A DNA stretch of 64,000 nt, from the NCBI GenBank assembly GCA_011503125.2, contig WWBZ02000073.1, positions 930,001 through 994,000 of the forward strand. The letters are read 5' to 3'. The stretch comes from Botryosphaeria dothidea (taxonomy: Eukaryota > Ascomycota > Dothideomycetes > Botryosphaeriales > Botryosphaeriaceae). Positions within the stretch are counted from its first letter, which is position 1; each line of letters opens with the position of its first letter. The notes under the pieces were generated by a model, which made no database searches, was not told the origin of the DNA, and saw only the letters and a program-made list of their open reading frames with translations. Shown in pieces: positions 37,308 to 49,570 of the stretch. A program made the position numbers and the translations under genes.

Positions 37308-39515
37308 AGACTGTTCAGCGTCCGTAACACGGCCGTGGACTTTGTCGTCTTCGTTGGGATGAGGCACCTGGGCTGGAATGGAGTTGCAAAATATCAAGAT
37401 ACCCGGCGTTCGGGCTGGACATGCTTTTAAGTGGCATTGCAATAATGCCAGGGGCATATGGCGTTATCGGTAACCTTAGCGTATACGCTGGGGCTCGTAG
37501 TAAGGACTAAATGAACATCGAACGAGGCATCATTTGCTCGTACATCCGATGATTTTAATTAAACAGCGTAAACAAACATGCAAATGTGATCCTCGCACCC
37601 CATTGAGCGGCTTCTCGTGCTTTTAAGCTCATAAGTACCCACCTCCGTTGAGGCTTTCAGACCACACCGATTTTGTACAGAGTTTCACATTACGAACCCG
37701 GATAATTCTTTCACTACTTCCTATTCGGAACCAGTCGTGTTCCCTATTGCAGAGGTGGGCTTCTCATGAAAGTCAGAAGTGCCGTCATACTCGGCACTGT
37801 GCAAGCCACACCTGCGACAACACAAATTGAGGGCGCTGATGAGTGTACTTAGGTATAAGCGAGGAGACTTGCTTACAGTACGTCAACATCAATACGGTTC
37901 GCTCGATGACTAGGAGTGGCGCGAATGATTTGACTGATTGCAATCCGGACGGTCTAGCGCTGTGGATGTTGGTGTTTACGTAGGGTCCATATATTGCAAA
38001 AGTATACCCTTTTTATTCGGGAGACAGCTGGTGACACCGCACCCTTCCATTCGCGTGCGCCTGCAATTTCATCTGGATCTCGCACCTGCATCGGGGGGGG
38101 CTCTCAGATCTAGGTCATGGGATTTAAATACCAGTCCGTAAGCTCAGACAAACCTCTTACATCGTTCTTGCTTCGTATACTAGCTCTGAGAACAGTGGGT
38201 TTAAGGAAATCGTAATTTTTGCCTACTGTTCCTCCTGTCTTCCGTTCCAACATCCAATATCTGGCATGTAGTGCCTGGAACACTTCTGCCAAGGGCAGTG
38301 TGGTTGAGGAATGATGCCGAAGGTGAACGTCTCTGAACGAGGCTTTGCATCTTACGAGGATGGCACGGACCGACATTGGCAGCTGCCGCTTAGGAGCGAG
38401 TGAAGCGCTTCACGTATCGTGCTCGGCTGAAGGAGCCCGCTGTGGGCTGAACAAGCATGCCTTCCGCAGTAAGTCTTGGGCGTTTCTGTTAGAACAGTGC
38501 CGCCGCATTTGCCGACAAGACTATAGAGTACAGGACTACGCATGGCGTTCAAATTTTGAACTGCTGACGTCCGGTCAGCGGATCAGCCAGTCGCCGGTTG
38601 GAGCCTTCACCAGCACATGGATGGGCAAAGTCATCTCCCACGCAAAGACACCGGACAGCCATATCGAGCAAAACCCTTCATCAATTCATTTAGTTATACC
38701 CTGCCTGCCGCTATTCTCCCAGCGTAGGTGGTATTTTCGAGGAAGTCGAACCGTTCAATACTTTAAAATAAGAGAAGCAAATAACACCCCCACTTCATCC
38801 CGCATCGATGCGCATTGAGTAAACAAGGAGGAGGAAAAGGAAAGGCGTAAGAAAAACCGAGCAGAGGGGGATCGGAAAGCCACTTGCGAGAACCAGAGTT
38901 GCAAAACCTCTATCTAGAGACTTCAAAGAACTGCGTAAAACCTTCGTGTAAAGAGGTACGCAATATGCACCCATCTGTTAGGTCCACGCAGCCGGTCAGA
39001 GAGAGCAATAAAATCTCACCCGCAGCGCCCCGTCTTTGAGACCACGGATCGAAGCACGAAAAGGATGAAGGAAAAACCAGCCAGAACCCTGCAAATGAAA
39101 CGCCACTGTAAGCGACGAACTTGGGGAATGTCCATCTTCGCCAGTCATTACCGACGAAGGACTTTTTTTTAGCCGAGCTCATGCTCGTATCCAATCTAGT
39201 GCTGATTTTGACGTGAAGAAAAAAGGCATTGAAAGGCATCCTCGGTCGATCATGCTCATGACACAGGACGGCTCCGCCACGGTCACCTTGATTGACCGCT
39301 ACCTGTTTCTTTTCTGCTCGAGTTCGATGTAGCGGCGGCAACCGGGGTAACGTGGGTGAGAGTCATCGTGCAAATTGCCTTCGGCGAGGAAACTTGAGGA
39401 TTGTGATGCTGTTATAGTACAGTGATGTCAGATGAGAGAAAGAAAAAGCCTCCTATTTGTGGGATATCAAGACGTCGACGCAAGCAGTGACGGTGCTTTT
39501 AAGGCAGCAAAGAAA
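37308..39515. other. Intergenic region, no gene firmly recognised
   Basis: Downstream of gcn5 and TFIIA (convergent). A minus-strand open frame at 38910-39341 contains a hydrophobic stretch (FPKFVAYSGVSFAGFWLVFP) preceded by MSSAKKKSF, but no family could be assigned and the frame may be chance. The remainder shows nothing. Confidence 0.4.
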
Positions 39516-41224
39516 TCACCACTCGAACTCGCCTTGAGCCTTGTGGAAGAGGTAACTGACAAATGGGTTAATATGTTTCACAAGTGCAGTGTTGAGAACT
39601 TACTCCTTGCCGCCTGTAGAGAGCACACCGTCCTTCAATGTGCACTTCCACTTGTTCTTGACACGCTGCACCTTGTCGTATGTGCAAATCATAGTATCCC
39701 CCTGAGGGCCATCGTCATCGCCCTCTTGGATCTGCTCTTCGTCGGAGTCGTCGAGATCGGAGTTGATGGCCTCATCGTCATTCTCCTCCTTCTCATCATC
39801 TGCACCGAGCTCTCCATCCAATTGTGGAATGGTAAAGCCACCCAGTGAACCGGAAGCGCCGAGCGCACGGCGTTTCTTGCCTGTTGAGCTGGGGAGCTCA
39901 TCTATCGGCTGTAGCAGGCCGCTCTCGACGACATCCATCTTCTGCTCGAACTGAGCGCGGAGAGTGGCATCAGCGTGAAGCCTGGTCCCTTCCGCGTCAG
40001 CGCGTCTGGCAGCAACATAGCTCCTCCACTGGTCCTCGGCATCGCCAGATCCGTCAGTCTGAGCAGCATAGACCGAGCTCTGCTGCTGCTGCTGCTGCTG
40101 CTGAGGCTGGTTAGGTGGGTTACCTTGCTGTTGCGGAGACTGGTGCTGTTGAGCCTGCTGTTGGCGGTTCGGGGGCATCTGCAGGTTCATGGGACGCTGC
40201 TGCTGCTGTTGCTGACCAGGGAGCGCGACGTTGTTCTGCTGAGGATAAGCTGAGGCGATGGATGCCTGGGCTTGGGCACCGAAGTTCTGCTGCAGCAAGG
40301 CAGTAGCACGCTGCTGGGCGACGCTGCCGTTAGGAATGTTGTAGCCATTCATGTTATAGCCAGGGACGTTGTTCTCATAACCGGTTCCAGGCTCCTGTTT
40401 GACGCGGACGCCGGAACCATACTGGTGGTTCGGCGGCGCCGACGATGCGGGCGGCATCTGCTGCGGCATCTGCGGCTTTGCATCGTTCGAGGGCACGGTC
40501 GGCGGGTTGCTGATCTGAGGTTGCGGCGGCGGAGGGTCCCAGGGCATCTGCGCCACATGAAGGACAGAGAGCTTCTTCTGCCATATCTGCAGGCCGGTCA
40601 GCAGTGTGCAACGCTAATGAACGAGTGCTTGGTGAGTTTGCGAGCGTGGTGATGGATTGGGAAGACCAATCACGTGGATAGGCTAGCCGAAATGAGGAAG
40701 GCGCCTGAAACGTGGGGCGGGAAAATTTGGTTGGGGTATAAAATAGGCGAAGGCAGATACAAAGGAGCAGGCCCTGCCCACCCCCGATCGCCTCAGAGCC
40801 CGCCGGCTCCTTCGAGCCCAGCCAACCCCGCTTTTACTGCCATCCTCGCCCGTCGGCAGCCTAGCCCGATAACTGGACTGCCGCCTGCGCTGACACCAGC
40901 AAAAAGGAAAGACAATAAAGAGTATGCGCGCATCAGCCTGCGCGGCGCGCTGGCTCGCGGGCCTGGCGAGTCGGCCGGGCTGAGTGCAAGGTGGCGAAAC
41001 ATCAAACGGGCGCGGATTCACGAACCTCTTTCATCTCCTGCAGCGTCTGCTGGTCGACACCGCTCTCCTCGAAGTCATTCTGCGATGCCTGCACGACGCG
41101 ATCGATGATCTGTGCGAAGGTGGTGCCCTACTCATGGATATCGCGTCAGCGCACCCGCCCGGACGGAGTGACGATGGGGAGCTGGGCCCAACCCGTCGCT
41201 ACTGACCGTGACGGCGTTGGACAT
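39516..41224 (-). CDS. TOA1: Transcription initiation factor IIA large (alpha/beta) subunit
   Basis: Exons 41224-41207 (18 nt), 41127-41026, 40586-39604 and 39555-39516, giving 380 aa. N-terminal four-helix-bundle part: MSNAVTGTTFAQIIDRVVQ, SGVDQQTLQEMKEIWQKKL. A long Gln/Pro-rich linker with poly-Gln tracts follows, then an acidic stretch (DDEAINSDLDDSDEEQI). The C-terminal beta-barrel is highly conserved: TMICTYDKVQRVKNKWKCTL...DYLFHKAQGEFEW. TFIIA stabilises TBP on the TATA box. The intron between exons 2 and 3 is long for this locus (439 nt). Confidence 0.95.
40081..40105 (-). repeat. CAG/CTG triplet run encoding poly-Gln in TFIIA
   Basis: Eight consecutive Gln codons, nearly pure CAG on the coding strand, inside the linker of the TFIIA subunit, with further CAG-rich runs at about 40130-40215. 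Likely length-variable. Confidence 0.8.
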
Positions 41225-42420
41225 GATGGCGGCGGGAGGGTCTGCGGGCCAGATGCGGGGACGAGGAGCGTAGGCGGGTGAGGCGACGGCGGCAGTGTCA
41301 CGCAAGCGCTGTTGCTGTCGCGCGAGGTGGTGGATTGGAAAGCCCGACCGACGTCGGCACTCGGGCCGCCGCTGTGTGCTCTGCTTTCTTCTAGCCGCTA
41401 CTTTGTCTTGCTATCAACAATAGTACTCGTCGGATGCCGTGCTGATGTACTGGGACGCGCGTTGTGGTGGGCTTGTCTTTGTATGCGAGGTAGATGGTTT
41501 GGTGATGAACGGCTGCAGGCCGACGAAGTGGAAGCCAGGCAGGAGCGCCGCCGCGGCCGGTTGTTCCTCGGAAAAACTCGCATGCGGGCAAAGAAACTCG
41601 GCCGCCCTCGCTCACCCATTGTTGTGCCCTCGTTCGCTGTTGTTAGTCTTCCTAGCTGCTCGAACGTCGTTGCAGTCGTTCGCCCTCGCCTGCGCTGCTT
41701 CGCGGGTGCGGCGTCTGGTGTCACTGGGCAGGCCGCGCGCATTGAGGGGTTCTCTTGGCGCATCCGCTCAGGCACCGTCTGCAAGGGCGCCCCCCGAATG
41801 CAAGGGTTCTGATCGCAGACAACGCCCCATTGTTTCAACTGCTAGATTGCTGTACAGAGTGGTGCTGCAACTGACGGTTTGCGCTAAATGCGAATATTAG
41901 ATCCGGATTGCCATGGGGGGTTGAAGCGTTCATCTGGATAACTTCGTCATTAGAAACAAGGAACATTCACGTCCGCACAAATCCTCATGATTGTCTTGAT
42001 GATACCTGTCTGTCTTGTCTACGGGAACTTTGCATCCAGCGCTGGCCGGCGGCTGCAGCACCCATCCGCATGTCGTGAATCATTTCAGAAGCCTTCGGCT
42101 ACATTGAGTTCTGGTTCCTCCCCAAGGAAAGTGCTATCGAGCCTAGCCCTTGGACCTTGTAAGACTTCACTGCCTGCATCTGTCGGCCATCTGCAGCTAC
42201 CCGTACGTAAAGTGAAAATTCAATCCGCCCCCTGCCTGCAACCCCGTAATCCCATACCTGAAATCCCAAGATCTAAATTATGCTGCGGCTTAGTATGAAC
42301 CATAGGGTATGTAGTAAGGAAGTGAAGGACTAGGAAGGGAATTTTGAAGAAGAAAATGGGTGTAGAGCGAGGGGTTGAGCGCATAGATCCATCTATGCGA
42401 GCTTTCGAGAGTACTACGTC
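41225..42420. other. Intergenic region, TFIIA promoter side, with degenerate element copy
   Basis: Open frames at 41312-41900 on both strands overlap and have no domain features. Contains the degenerate repeat copy at 41911. Confidence 0.45.
41911..41990. repeat. Degenerate copy of the inverted-repeat element, copy e
   Basis: Left arm CCATGGGGGGTTGAAGCGTT then CATCTGGAT matches the family; the right end (CCTCATGA) is only weakly recognisable. Probably a decayed copy. Confidence 0.4.
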
Positions 42421-43796
42421 TTAGATACGCTCAGAGGCCTCAATCTCGGACTTTAGCTTGTCGTACTCCATGATCTCGGCCGCTGTCGGTCGCATTTCCT
42501 TGCCACTGAATCGAATGGGGTCCTGATGTGACTTTCTCCTCAATTGGAATAGGCAAGCTATCTTGGTCTGGTCAATGATCTGATAGCCCAGGACCTCATA
42601 GAGCCCATCGTACCTGAACCCGCGAGGTGGCCTGTACATACTGGTACTTGCGGAAAGGTTGTGAGACCGGATAACGCGGACGACTTCGCAGGCCGTGATA
42701 TTGTACATCAAGCTCTGGGTGTTTTCAGAAGGTTTTCCGTCCTTGCCGTCCGTTCCGGAGTACCAAATCTCTTCGCCCTCATCGCGGTCCTGGTAGTGGT
42801 TTCCGCCGGACAATACAATTGAAAAGGCCGGCTTGCCTTTGGTAGCATAGATTCCTCCTTGGGATGAGCCGTGGGCGCCGTCTCTAACCGTGCATAGCTG
42901 TGTCGGCCACCATTGACCATTAACCAGGCTTCCCTCGCCGTAGAAATTGGCCTTTATCTTTCCAGGAAACTTAGGATCAATTCGATCAGTAGAGCGGTTG
43001 CCGCTGGTGCCTGCAGTAGAAGGACGTTTGGTGATCCCTCGAAGTAACTCAATGGAGAAATCGCGCAGAGCCCACCTATTGTACAGCTCACGTGCATCGG
43101 CTTTAATATCCCAAGGAAAAGGAGTGTCGCTCTCGTCCTCATCAAACAGCTGCGGGAGCCCACTATCATTGTGCAACATTCTCTTACGACGTAAGGCAAG
43201 CTCCGAGACCTGAAGAAACACCAGGTCATGCAACTCATCCCGGATCCGATCGAATAGGTGAGTCGTGGTCCCCTTCTTACACTGCTTGATTAGATCCTTG
43301 ATCTGCTCGAGCTTCGCGTCAATATTCCTATTGCCTTCCTTCTGTCCCTTTGCTCCTCTCTGACCGAGCTTATTGTGAGGTATTTTGCTATACCACAGAG
43401 GCTGGAGGCGCTTCGGCAGTGGTTGGACTTGATAACCATCGCTGTGGTCGTTGCTATCAGCACTTGGTGATGCGATTCCAGGCCGAGTGTCAGGGATGCT
43501 AGTGCGGCGAGCCTGCTCATGTAATTCCAAGCTGTCATCGGATACGGCATCGTCTCTTTCCGTTTCTTCTGGGCTGACTCAGTCGTGTTCAATTGCAGCC
43601 GCTGGAGACTGACCGCAAGGATTGGCGTTGACGGACTATGAATTTCGGGAGAAATAAATGATAGTGCCTGTTGCGACTGTTCCTGCTGTGCATCTTCGGC
43701 TTGCTTCTTAAGAATTCGGCCCATTCGTTCTCTAGCGAGCTTCTTGCGCTCCTCGGGTGAGATGCGCTTCTCATAAACCCAATCTGGAGGGGCCAT
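42421..43796 (-). CDS. SRA-YDG domain protein
   Basis: The C-terminal exon (to the stop at 42421) contains the SRA/YDG core: GEGSLVNGQWWPTQLCTVRDG...GGIYATKGKPAFSIVLSGG, EIWYSGTDGKDG and GFRYDGLYEVLGY (YDG motif). The N-terminal exon begins MAPPDWVYEKRISPEERKKL, charged and probably helical. The two frames are joined by a short intron. The best fits are 43569-43609 (41 nt) or 43554-43609 (56 nt), both with an unusual GTCTCC donor, giving about 444 aa; a frameshift cannot be excluded. SRA domains read or flip modified cytosines in UHRF1 and plant/bacterial relatives; no RING or SET domain is present. Divergent from the gene at 44538. Confidence 0.85.
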
Positions 43797-44537
43797 GGTT
43801 CGCGCGATATCGGAGGGAAGACCGGCTGCAGAACGCTAGGTTCTCGCGCGACGGAATGAACGCGTCGGTACTTGACACGTGCTAGCGGAGACGGTGGCAG
43901 TAAAAGGCGGACGGTTCCTAACAATAGCCGCACTTTTGACCGTAGGTGAGCTTCTTGACCGTGGTGAGCCGTGAGCTTCCCCGCTCGAGATGCCGAACTT
44001 TATTTGGCGGTCAAAGCTGTGGCGAAGTAGTCGCTGTTGTGGTTATTTGCGATTGAACCCGCCGAAAAAAAGGCGGACAGGAAGATGAGTCGTTAAAATC
44101 CCGTGTCAATCGAACGCAAGCAGTGTCTTGGAGACGCGCAGTCTTTGTAGACGGGAGGAGGAATTGCTGCCGTGATGCGAACAAACAAACGGGCAGGGTC
44201 TCGAGTCGAAGTGTATCGCCGAGCCTTCCCGAAGCTCGCCAAGAAAGGCAGGGATCATAGCACGGGACCACCGTACGAAAAGGGAAACTAGCCAGATCCG
44301 CTGTTCAAGCTGCTTCTAAACTATCTTGACTATTCTGCGCGTTTCATCTCGCCAAAGCCTTTTGAGTCGTGACAGTTTGCCACAAGACGAAGATATGAGA
44401 AGCCCTGCTGAGCTATTCTCGGGACCGAAGGCTAGCATCGTCATGACCGTGCTTGATCCATCGTGCCTTTACTTCTCCGAGAAATAGTCCATCTTTAAAG
44501 CGGCACATCTGGCTGTAACCAGACTTCTCAAGACGTG
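43797..44537. other. Divergent promoter region between SRA protein and GT31-like genes
   Basis: 741 bp with no gene. Contains the 5' leaders of both genes. Confidence 0.5.
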
Positions 44538-46059
44538 ATGCCGTCTGTCCGACCCCGGATTTGCTATTGGTTTCGATGCACTTTGATTCTCGGAGCAATC
44601 TTTCTGATCTATTTCCTCTCATCTCATCAAAGAGTATCATTCGATGGAGCTAGCCATGAGCTAGCGCATCTCAAGGAAAAGATTATGGAGCAAGTTGAGA
44701 AAGGAAATAGAAACACATCGGTTGCACATTCGAACCAAACCGCAGCAAACGAGAAACACGTTTCCGGCGTTCCGTACCTGCCATGTCAAGACATTCCTGG
44801 CGCCGAGGACATCCTCCTTGTTTTAAAGACAGGGGCAACAGAAATTTACAAAAAGCTGCCAGCCCATTTCCTTACCACATTTCGATGCGCTGGGGATGTT
44901 CTTCTCCTATCCGACTACGATCAAGACATCGGCGCTTATCACGTCTACGATATCCTGGCCGACGTCTCACCGGAGATAGTCGATCAACATCCAGATTTTG
45001 ATCTCTACCGAGAGCAACGACAATGGGGCAAAGAGTTCCAGGAGGAGCTTAAGCTCCCCGGAGGGTGGGCACTTGACAAATGGAAGTTCCTGCCTATGGT
45101 GCGGAAAGCGTACGAGGAGTATCCAGACAAGAGGTGGTACTTGTTCATGGAGGCGGATACCTACATGGTTTGGACAAATCTTTTGACCTGGCTGGGCCGC
45201 CTCGAACATAAGCAGCCACTATACCTGGGTGGCCGTTCTTTCGTGGGACAGATTCCGTTTGCACATGGAGGAAGCGGCTTCGTTATATCGCAGACTGCAC
45301 TAAAGAAGCTGTACGAAGTCGAGCCGGTGCATGGAAAAGCCTGGCAATCAATGGTCCCGAACATGTGCTGCGGAGACGCGGTCCTTGCAAATGCGCTGCT
45401 GGATGTGGATGTGCCTTTGACACCATCTCAGCCTGGGATTCAAGGCGAGCCTCCAAGCACTATGCACTGGACCGCAGATAAGTGGTGCACAGTGGCATTG
45501 AGCTGGCACCATGTCACAAGTGCAGAGCTCGACGCTCTATGGCAGTTTGAGCAGGAGTGGCTGAAAGAAAGGGTCAGTATGTATGCAAAATCTTGAAGAG
45601 CGGGCTAACTGTGTCCAGGGCCTATACACGCCGATTTTCTTCTCGGATTATTTCGATCATTTTGTTGAGCCATATCTCCAGCCTACGATGTTGGATTGGA
45701 ACAATCTTTCCGAGGAATGGATATACAGCGGCGAACAGGAGGTCGCTGATGAATTCACAGCCGCTGGCTCCGACGTCACCAAAAATGCCCCCAGATCCGC
45801 TTCTGATTGCAGAAATGCCTGTATTGCACGGCACAATTGCCTCCAGTACAGTTATGAGTCAAATATCTGTCGCATGAGCTCCGTTCTCATACTCGGAAAG
45901 CCAGATAACGATCAGACGAGAGGGATAGAATCCGGTTGGTTGATGGACAGAATCAAGAAAGTCAGGAGCCAATTCGAACCTTGCGATCCTGAGCGAGGAT
46001 GGGTAATCCCAGGCGCTAAGCTGGAGTCGACGGTTAATGGCACTGACCTTCCAATATAA
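44538..46059 (+). CDS. Glycosyltransferase, fungal GT31-like type II membrane protein
   Basis: Exons 44538-45572 and 45619-46059 (46-nt intron GTCAGT...GTCCAG), 491 aa. Short cytosolic tail, then a signal anchor at about residues 11-29 (WFRCTLILGAIFLIYFL) and a lumenal stem with N-glycosylation sites. The catalytic region has RWYLFMEADTYMVWTNLL (acidic EAD metal-binding motif in the DxD position), YLGGRSFVGQIPFAHGGSGFVIS and MCCGDAVLANALL, matching fungal beta-1,3-glycosyltransferases of the fringe/GT31 type. The C-terminus has a Cys-rich PAN/apple-like stretch (CRNACIARHNCLQYSYES). Expected in Golgi glycan extension; donor sugar unknown. The track-extended GTG start at 44535 was not used. 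Confidence 0.88.
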
Positions 46060-46063
46060 TTCC

Positions 46064-46148
46064 ATGGGGAGTGTATGCATTAATGCGGATGGCCTCTTCA
46101 CTGGAAATACAATACCCTTGCCTCCGGACGAACACGCCAACTCCCCAT
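46064..46148. repeat. Small inverted-repeat (MITE-like) element, copy f
   Basis: 85 bp, starting 4 bp after the stop codon of the glycosyltransferase gene, so probably within its 3' UTR. Left end ATGGGGAGTGTATGCATTAA; right end on the other strand ATGGGGAGTTGGCGTGTTCG followed by TCCGGA. Confidence 0.7.
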
Positions 46149-46623
46149 TATCGCGTCTGCCGAAGACCATTGTTGTTGGATGTTGGGAACAGCGCTCTTC
46201 AGAAGAGGAGTTTTCATGAAGTGAAGAACAAGGTTAAGCAAACTCAAAAGCGGTGAATTAAGTTCTGTAATCCAGCAAACGTGTCATCATTATTGTCGGT
46301 GAAATGTGCCAGCGAGGCTCCTGGCCGCAGTAACTTAAACGCAAGTCCGCTGGTTGGCTGTGGAAGCCCGATGTGATATGCTGCGAGATGCTGATGAGCC
46401 ACAAGCCTTAGCACACGCCAGAGCGCACCGTCTCTGTGATGCACGAAAGAAGGACCGACGAGGTTGTAGAGAAGATTGGTTGAATTTGAGTTGGAGTGGA
46501 TGCAGGGACTTGAGTCGGCCGTCGGCGTCGCGGCGTCTTCGTGACGTGGATCGCTTGCGCCTCCCCCGGACTTAAGAAAACTTCCTCAAGCCCAGCTCCA
46601 ACACCCGCAAACCCCACTACAAC
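46149..46623. other. Intergenic / promoter of SLX9-like gene
   Basis: Short region between the element and the ATG at 46624. No other feature seen. Confidence 0.4.
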
Positions 46624-47272
46624 ATGGTACGAGATCTTCGTTCGTCTGAACTCAGGCGCATGCTCACGGAACTTGCAGGCTCCCACCAAAGGCAAGCGCA
46701 CCTCGTTGCGCGCCAAAGCATCCAAGCCTGTCGCCGGTTCCAATGTCAACTTTTCCGACGACGCTGCAGCAAGCGGCCCCGCCGTCGACACACCGTTCTC
46801 CTCATTTCGCTTGACGAAGAAAGACAAACGTGAAATGAAGCACTCGTTGCTGATGTCCAAAGTCACCAAGTCCGCTGCGACCAAAAAGCGCCGCCGTCCA
46901 AGCAAGAAACTGATCACGACGTTGGAGTCCCTTGCCGATGCGCTTCCTGACACGGATGACGATGGTGCTGAAGCAGACGGCGAAGATGGCGCTGTAGAGG
47001 ATGGCCAGGCGAAAATCAAGCACAAGAGTCTGAAGAGCAGGCCAGGCGCGCTCAAGAAGAAGGAGAAGCTGGAGCGCATGGAGCGGGATCGTTTTGAGAA
47101 GAACCTAGCTCTCATGGCCGCTGGCAGTTCACAAGCCCCAAAGGAACTGCAACATGAAGACACGGAGATGGGTAATGCCGCACCTGCTGCTCCGATGGCA
47201 AATAGATGGACGGCGTTGAGGAGTTTCATTGAGAGTACTATGGAGAAGAAGAAGGAGTTCGCATCTGGCTGA
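46624..47272 (+). CDS. SLX9: Ribosome biogenesis protein SLX9-like
   Basis: Exon 1 is only the ATG (46624-46626); a 52-nt intron (GTACGA...CTTGCAG) precedes exon 2, 46679-47272, giving 198 aa. The protein begins MAPTKGKRTSLRAKASKPV and carries the SLX9 hallmarks: FRLTKKDKREMKHSLLMSKV, basic KKRRRPSKKL, an acidic middle, then KIKHKSLKSRPGALKKKEKL and RFEKNLALM. In yeast Slx9 acts in 40S subunit assembly and export of pre-ribosomes. An alternative reading without the intron would give a different, non-conserved N-terminus. Confidence 0.85.
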
Positions 47273-47953
47273 GACTGGTGTGGCACACAAGAGAGTGACC
47301 ATTCAAAACAGCTTTCGGCATCGCGCAATCGCGATACAGAACCCCCGCCGTAATATGAATTGGAGGCGCAGAAGAGCACACGGCCTTCTGCTGAGAATTG
47401 CGGACATAAGGGACTGTCAATATCATTCAGAGCCATGCCCAGAAAGTCACGAGACAAAAGACTGGAATGGCGACAGAGGGAGGCATTGGAGCGGACCAAC
47501 GAGTAATTCCGAAGAGTGGCATTCATTGTCACACATGGGTATCTATATAAACGAGCCAATATAAAAAAATCATAAGGATATATTTTGCTAGGGCCATTTC
47601 AGGCACCTCATCCTTCAATTGTTGCATAGGTCAGAAGCATAAATCATGTGCGTGGTGCAATCTCCATGAGTCGAATCTCGTCAGTCGTGGTGAAACCGGG
47701 AGTGGCACCTTCTCTCATATCAACGCCGTGACCAAACACATCCCCAGACATGATACTTTCACTACCTCTTCGTTGCACCTGGCAATGCTTCCTTGGGGAC
47801 GGATATTCGAGTGACTCTCTACGCCTTTCACGGCGCAGGGAACCTGACCTGACAGCGCAGCTCGGCGCGTCATCTCGACGAGTGGGGCAAGTCGATTTTG
47901 TTGTGATTTTCCGGAGCTAGTCATCTGCACCCGAGGGTTCGGAGTGTCGCGAT
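47273..47953. other. Convergent intergenic region
   Basis: 3' ends of SLX9 and white collar-2 genes; nothing else seen. Confidence 0.45.
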
Positions 47954-49570
47954 CTAGCCGCTGCCGCTGCTGTTTTGCATTGGCAGCGAAGGTGGGTGCT
48001 GCGAACTATTTCCGGTCATACTTTGTCTCTTCTTTTCCTTCTTGGCCCACCGCACTGTTCAAATGATTAGCTTGCTGACTTTTTGACTTGAGCTCCAGAA
48101 ATAACTCACATCCGCAGGCGTTACAAAGAGTTTTCGGTCCATTTGGACCCTTCCTCCATTCCGGCGAATCCAGAGTTCCGCAGTCCGTGCACACATACTC
48201 ATCTGCAACCTTCAGTTTCTTTTTCTTGTCCGAGCTTCCTCTGTTTTCCTTGTCAACCAGAATGGCGATGCCTGCATCTCCTCTGATGAGGGCAGGACTG
48301 GTATCTCCCGTACTGATGCCCTGTGATCTCTCTCCATCACGATAGCGTAGACCTGTGAGCATCTCGATGGTGTCGATGTGCGTGGCACCTTCGTAACGTG
48401 CCATCTTGTCATTGATACTGTCTGGTTTGGAGGCAGCGAGGACTTCGTCGAGGTTCTGGCGGGTTAGGGCAGTGTTGGAAATTCCGGGTCTAGCAGGCGG
48501 CGGCATGCCGTTGTAAGATTGTGGCGTCTCATTACCGGCGCCTGTCTTGGTGATATCGGTCACAGATACAGATGGCGTGACACTGCTGTGTCCCTCCTGC
48601 TTCTTCATCCAATGCCTCTCTTGCGCGTCCTGCTCCTCTTGTTCCTCACGCTTGAGCTCCGCAATCCGCTTTGTTAAGCGCTCATTCTCAATCTTATGTT
48701 CCAAGAAGGAATCCAGTAATGAGGTGTTCTTGATCGGATACGGGCGCGCCATCATGAAGAAACCTCGGCAAAACGAAAACGAGTTGGCACCGGCGAAGCC
48801 TGGGGCGGGCTGGTCAAAGTGGCCATGGCCGTGCGACTCAAATATGACATAGGAAGTATCGGACTTGCGGAAGCGGTAGAAGAAGCGCAAGGGGTTCTGG
48901 GAGGCGATGGATTCATTGAACTCGCGGATGAAGATGCCGCCGTCGTCCGGATGGATGAACTCGGTGACGACGCGGCCGATAAGCTGCTGCGACTCCCAGC
49001 CAGTGAGAGTCTTGCAGGAGGGCGAGACGTAGACGATGCGGCCATCGGGGGTGAGGATGTGGAGCAGGTCGCGGAGCTCCTCGATGACGCGCTGCGACCA
49101 ATTGCGGCGCTTGGTGAACTCGGTCAGAGTGCTGCCAGACGGGTTCTGGCTCTGCATGCCAAAGCCGGTCGGCAGTGGGCCTGCGCCAATGCCAGACATA
49201 GGGTAGTTGTTGTTGACGGTGGGCTGGACTGCGAAGGCGTCGTTGGAATCGGCCGGGGTGGCCTGCGTGTGCGGCGGCTGCGCGGCGATCGGAGTGTTGT
49301 TGTACGACTGGCTTGTGGCCTCGTGCTCCGGGCCCAGAGCCGACATGTCGAGGTCCATGGACAGCATGTTGACGTCCATGCCGTCGAGCAAGCTGTGGTG
49401 GTCCATCATCAGCGGCATAGAGGCTACGCCGGGCGGGCCACCCGCCATCTGGAGTGCATCATGTCAGCGGAGAAGCGTGCGACTGGGGTGCGGGAGCTGT
49501 GCGCGCAGCGGCTGGCTCTCGGGGCTGTGGAGGAGCTCACATCACCGGTAACACCGCCATTTTGGTACAT
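47954..49570 (-). CDS. wc-2: White collar-2 (PAS and GATA zinc-finger transcription factor)
   Basis: Exons 49570-49541 (30 nt, [10 protein letters not shown]), 49448-48110 and 48054-47954, giving 489 aa. The N-terminal region is Met/Asp-rich; a PAS domain spans about residues 125-230 ([36 protein letters not shown]). A coiled coil ([20 protein letters not shown]) follows, then a GATA finger at about 428-455 ([15 protein letters not shown]...[15 protein letters not shown]). WC-2 pairs with the photoreceptor WC-1 as the white collar complex, controlling light responses and the clock in Neurospora. The last intron (55 nt) splits the GATA finger. Confidence 0.95.
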
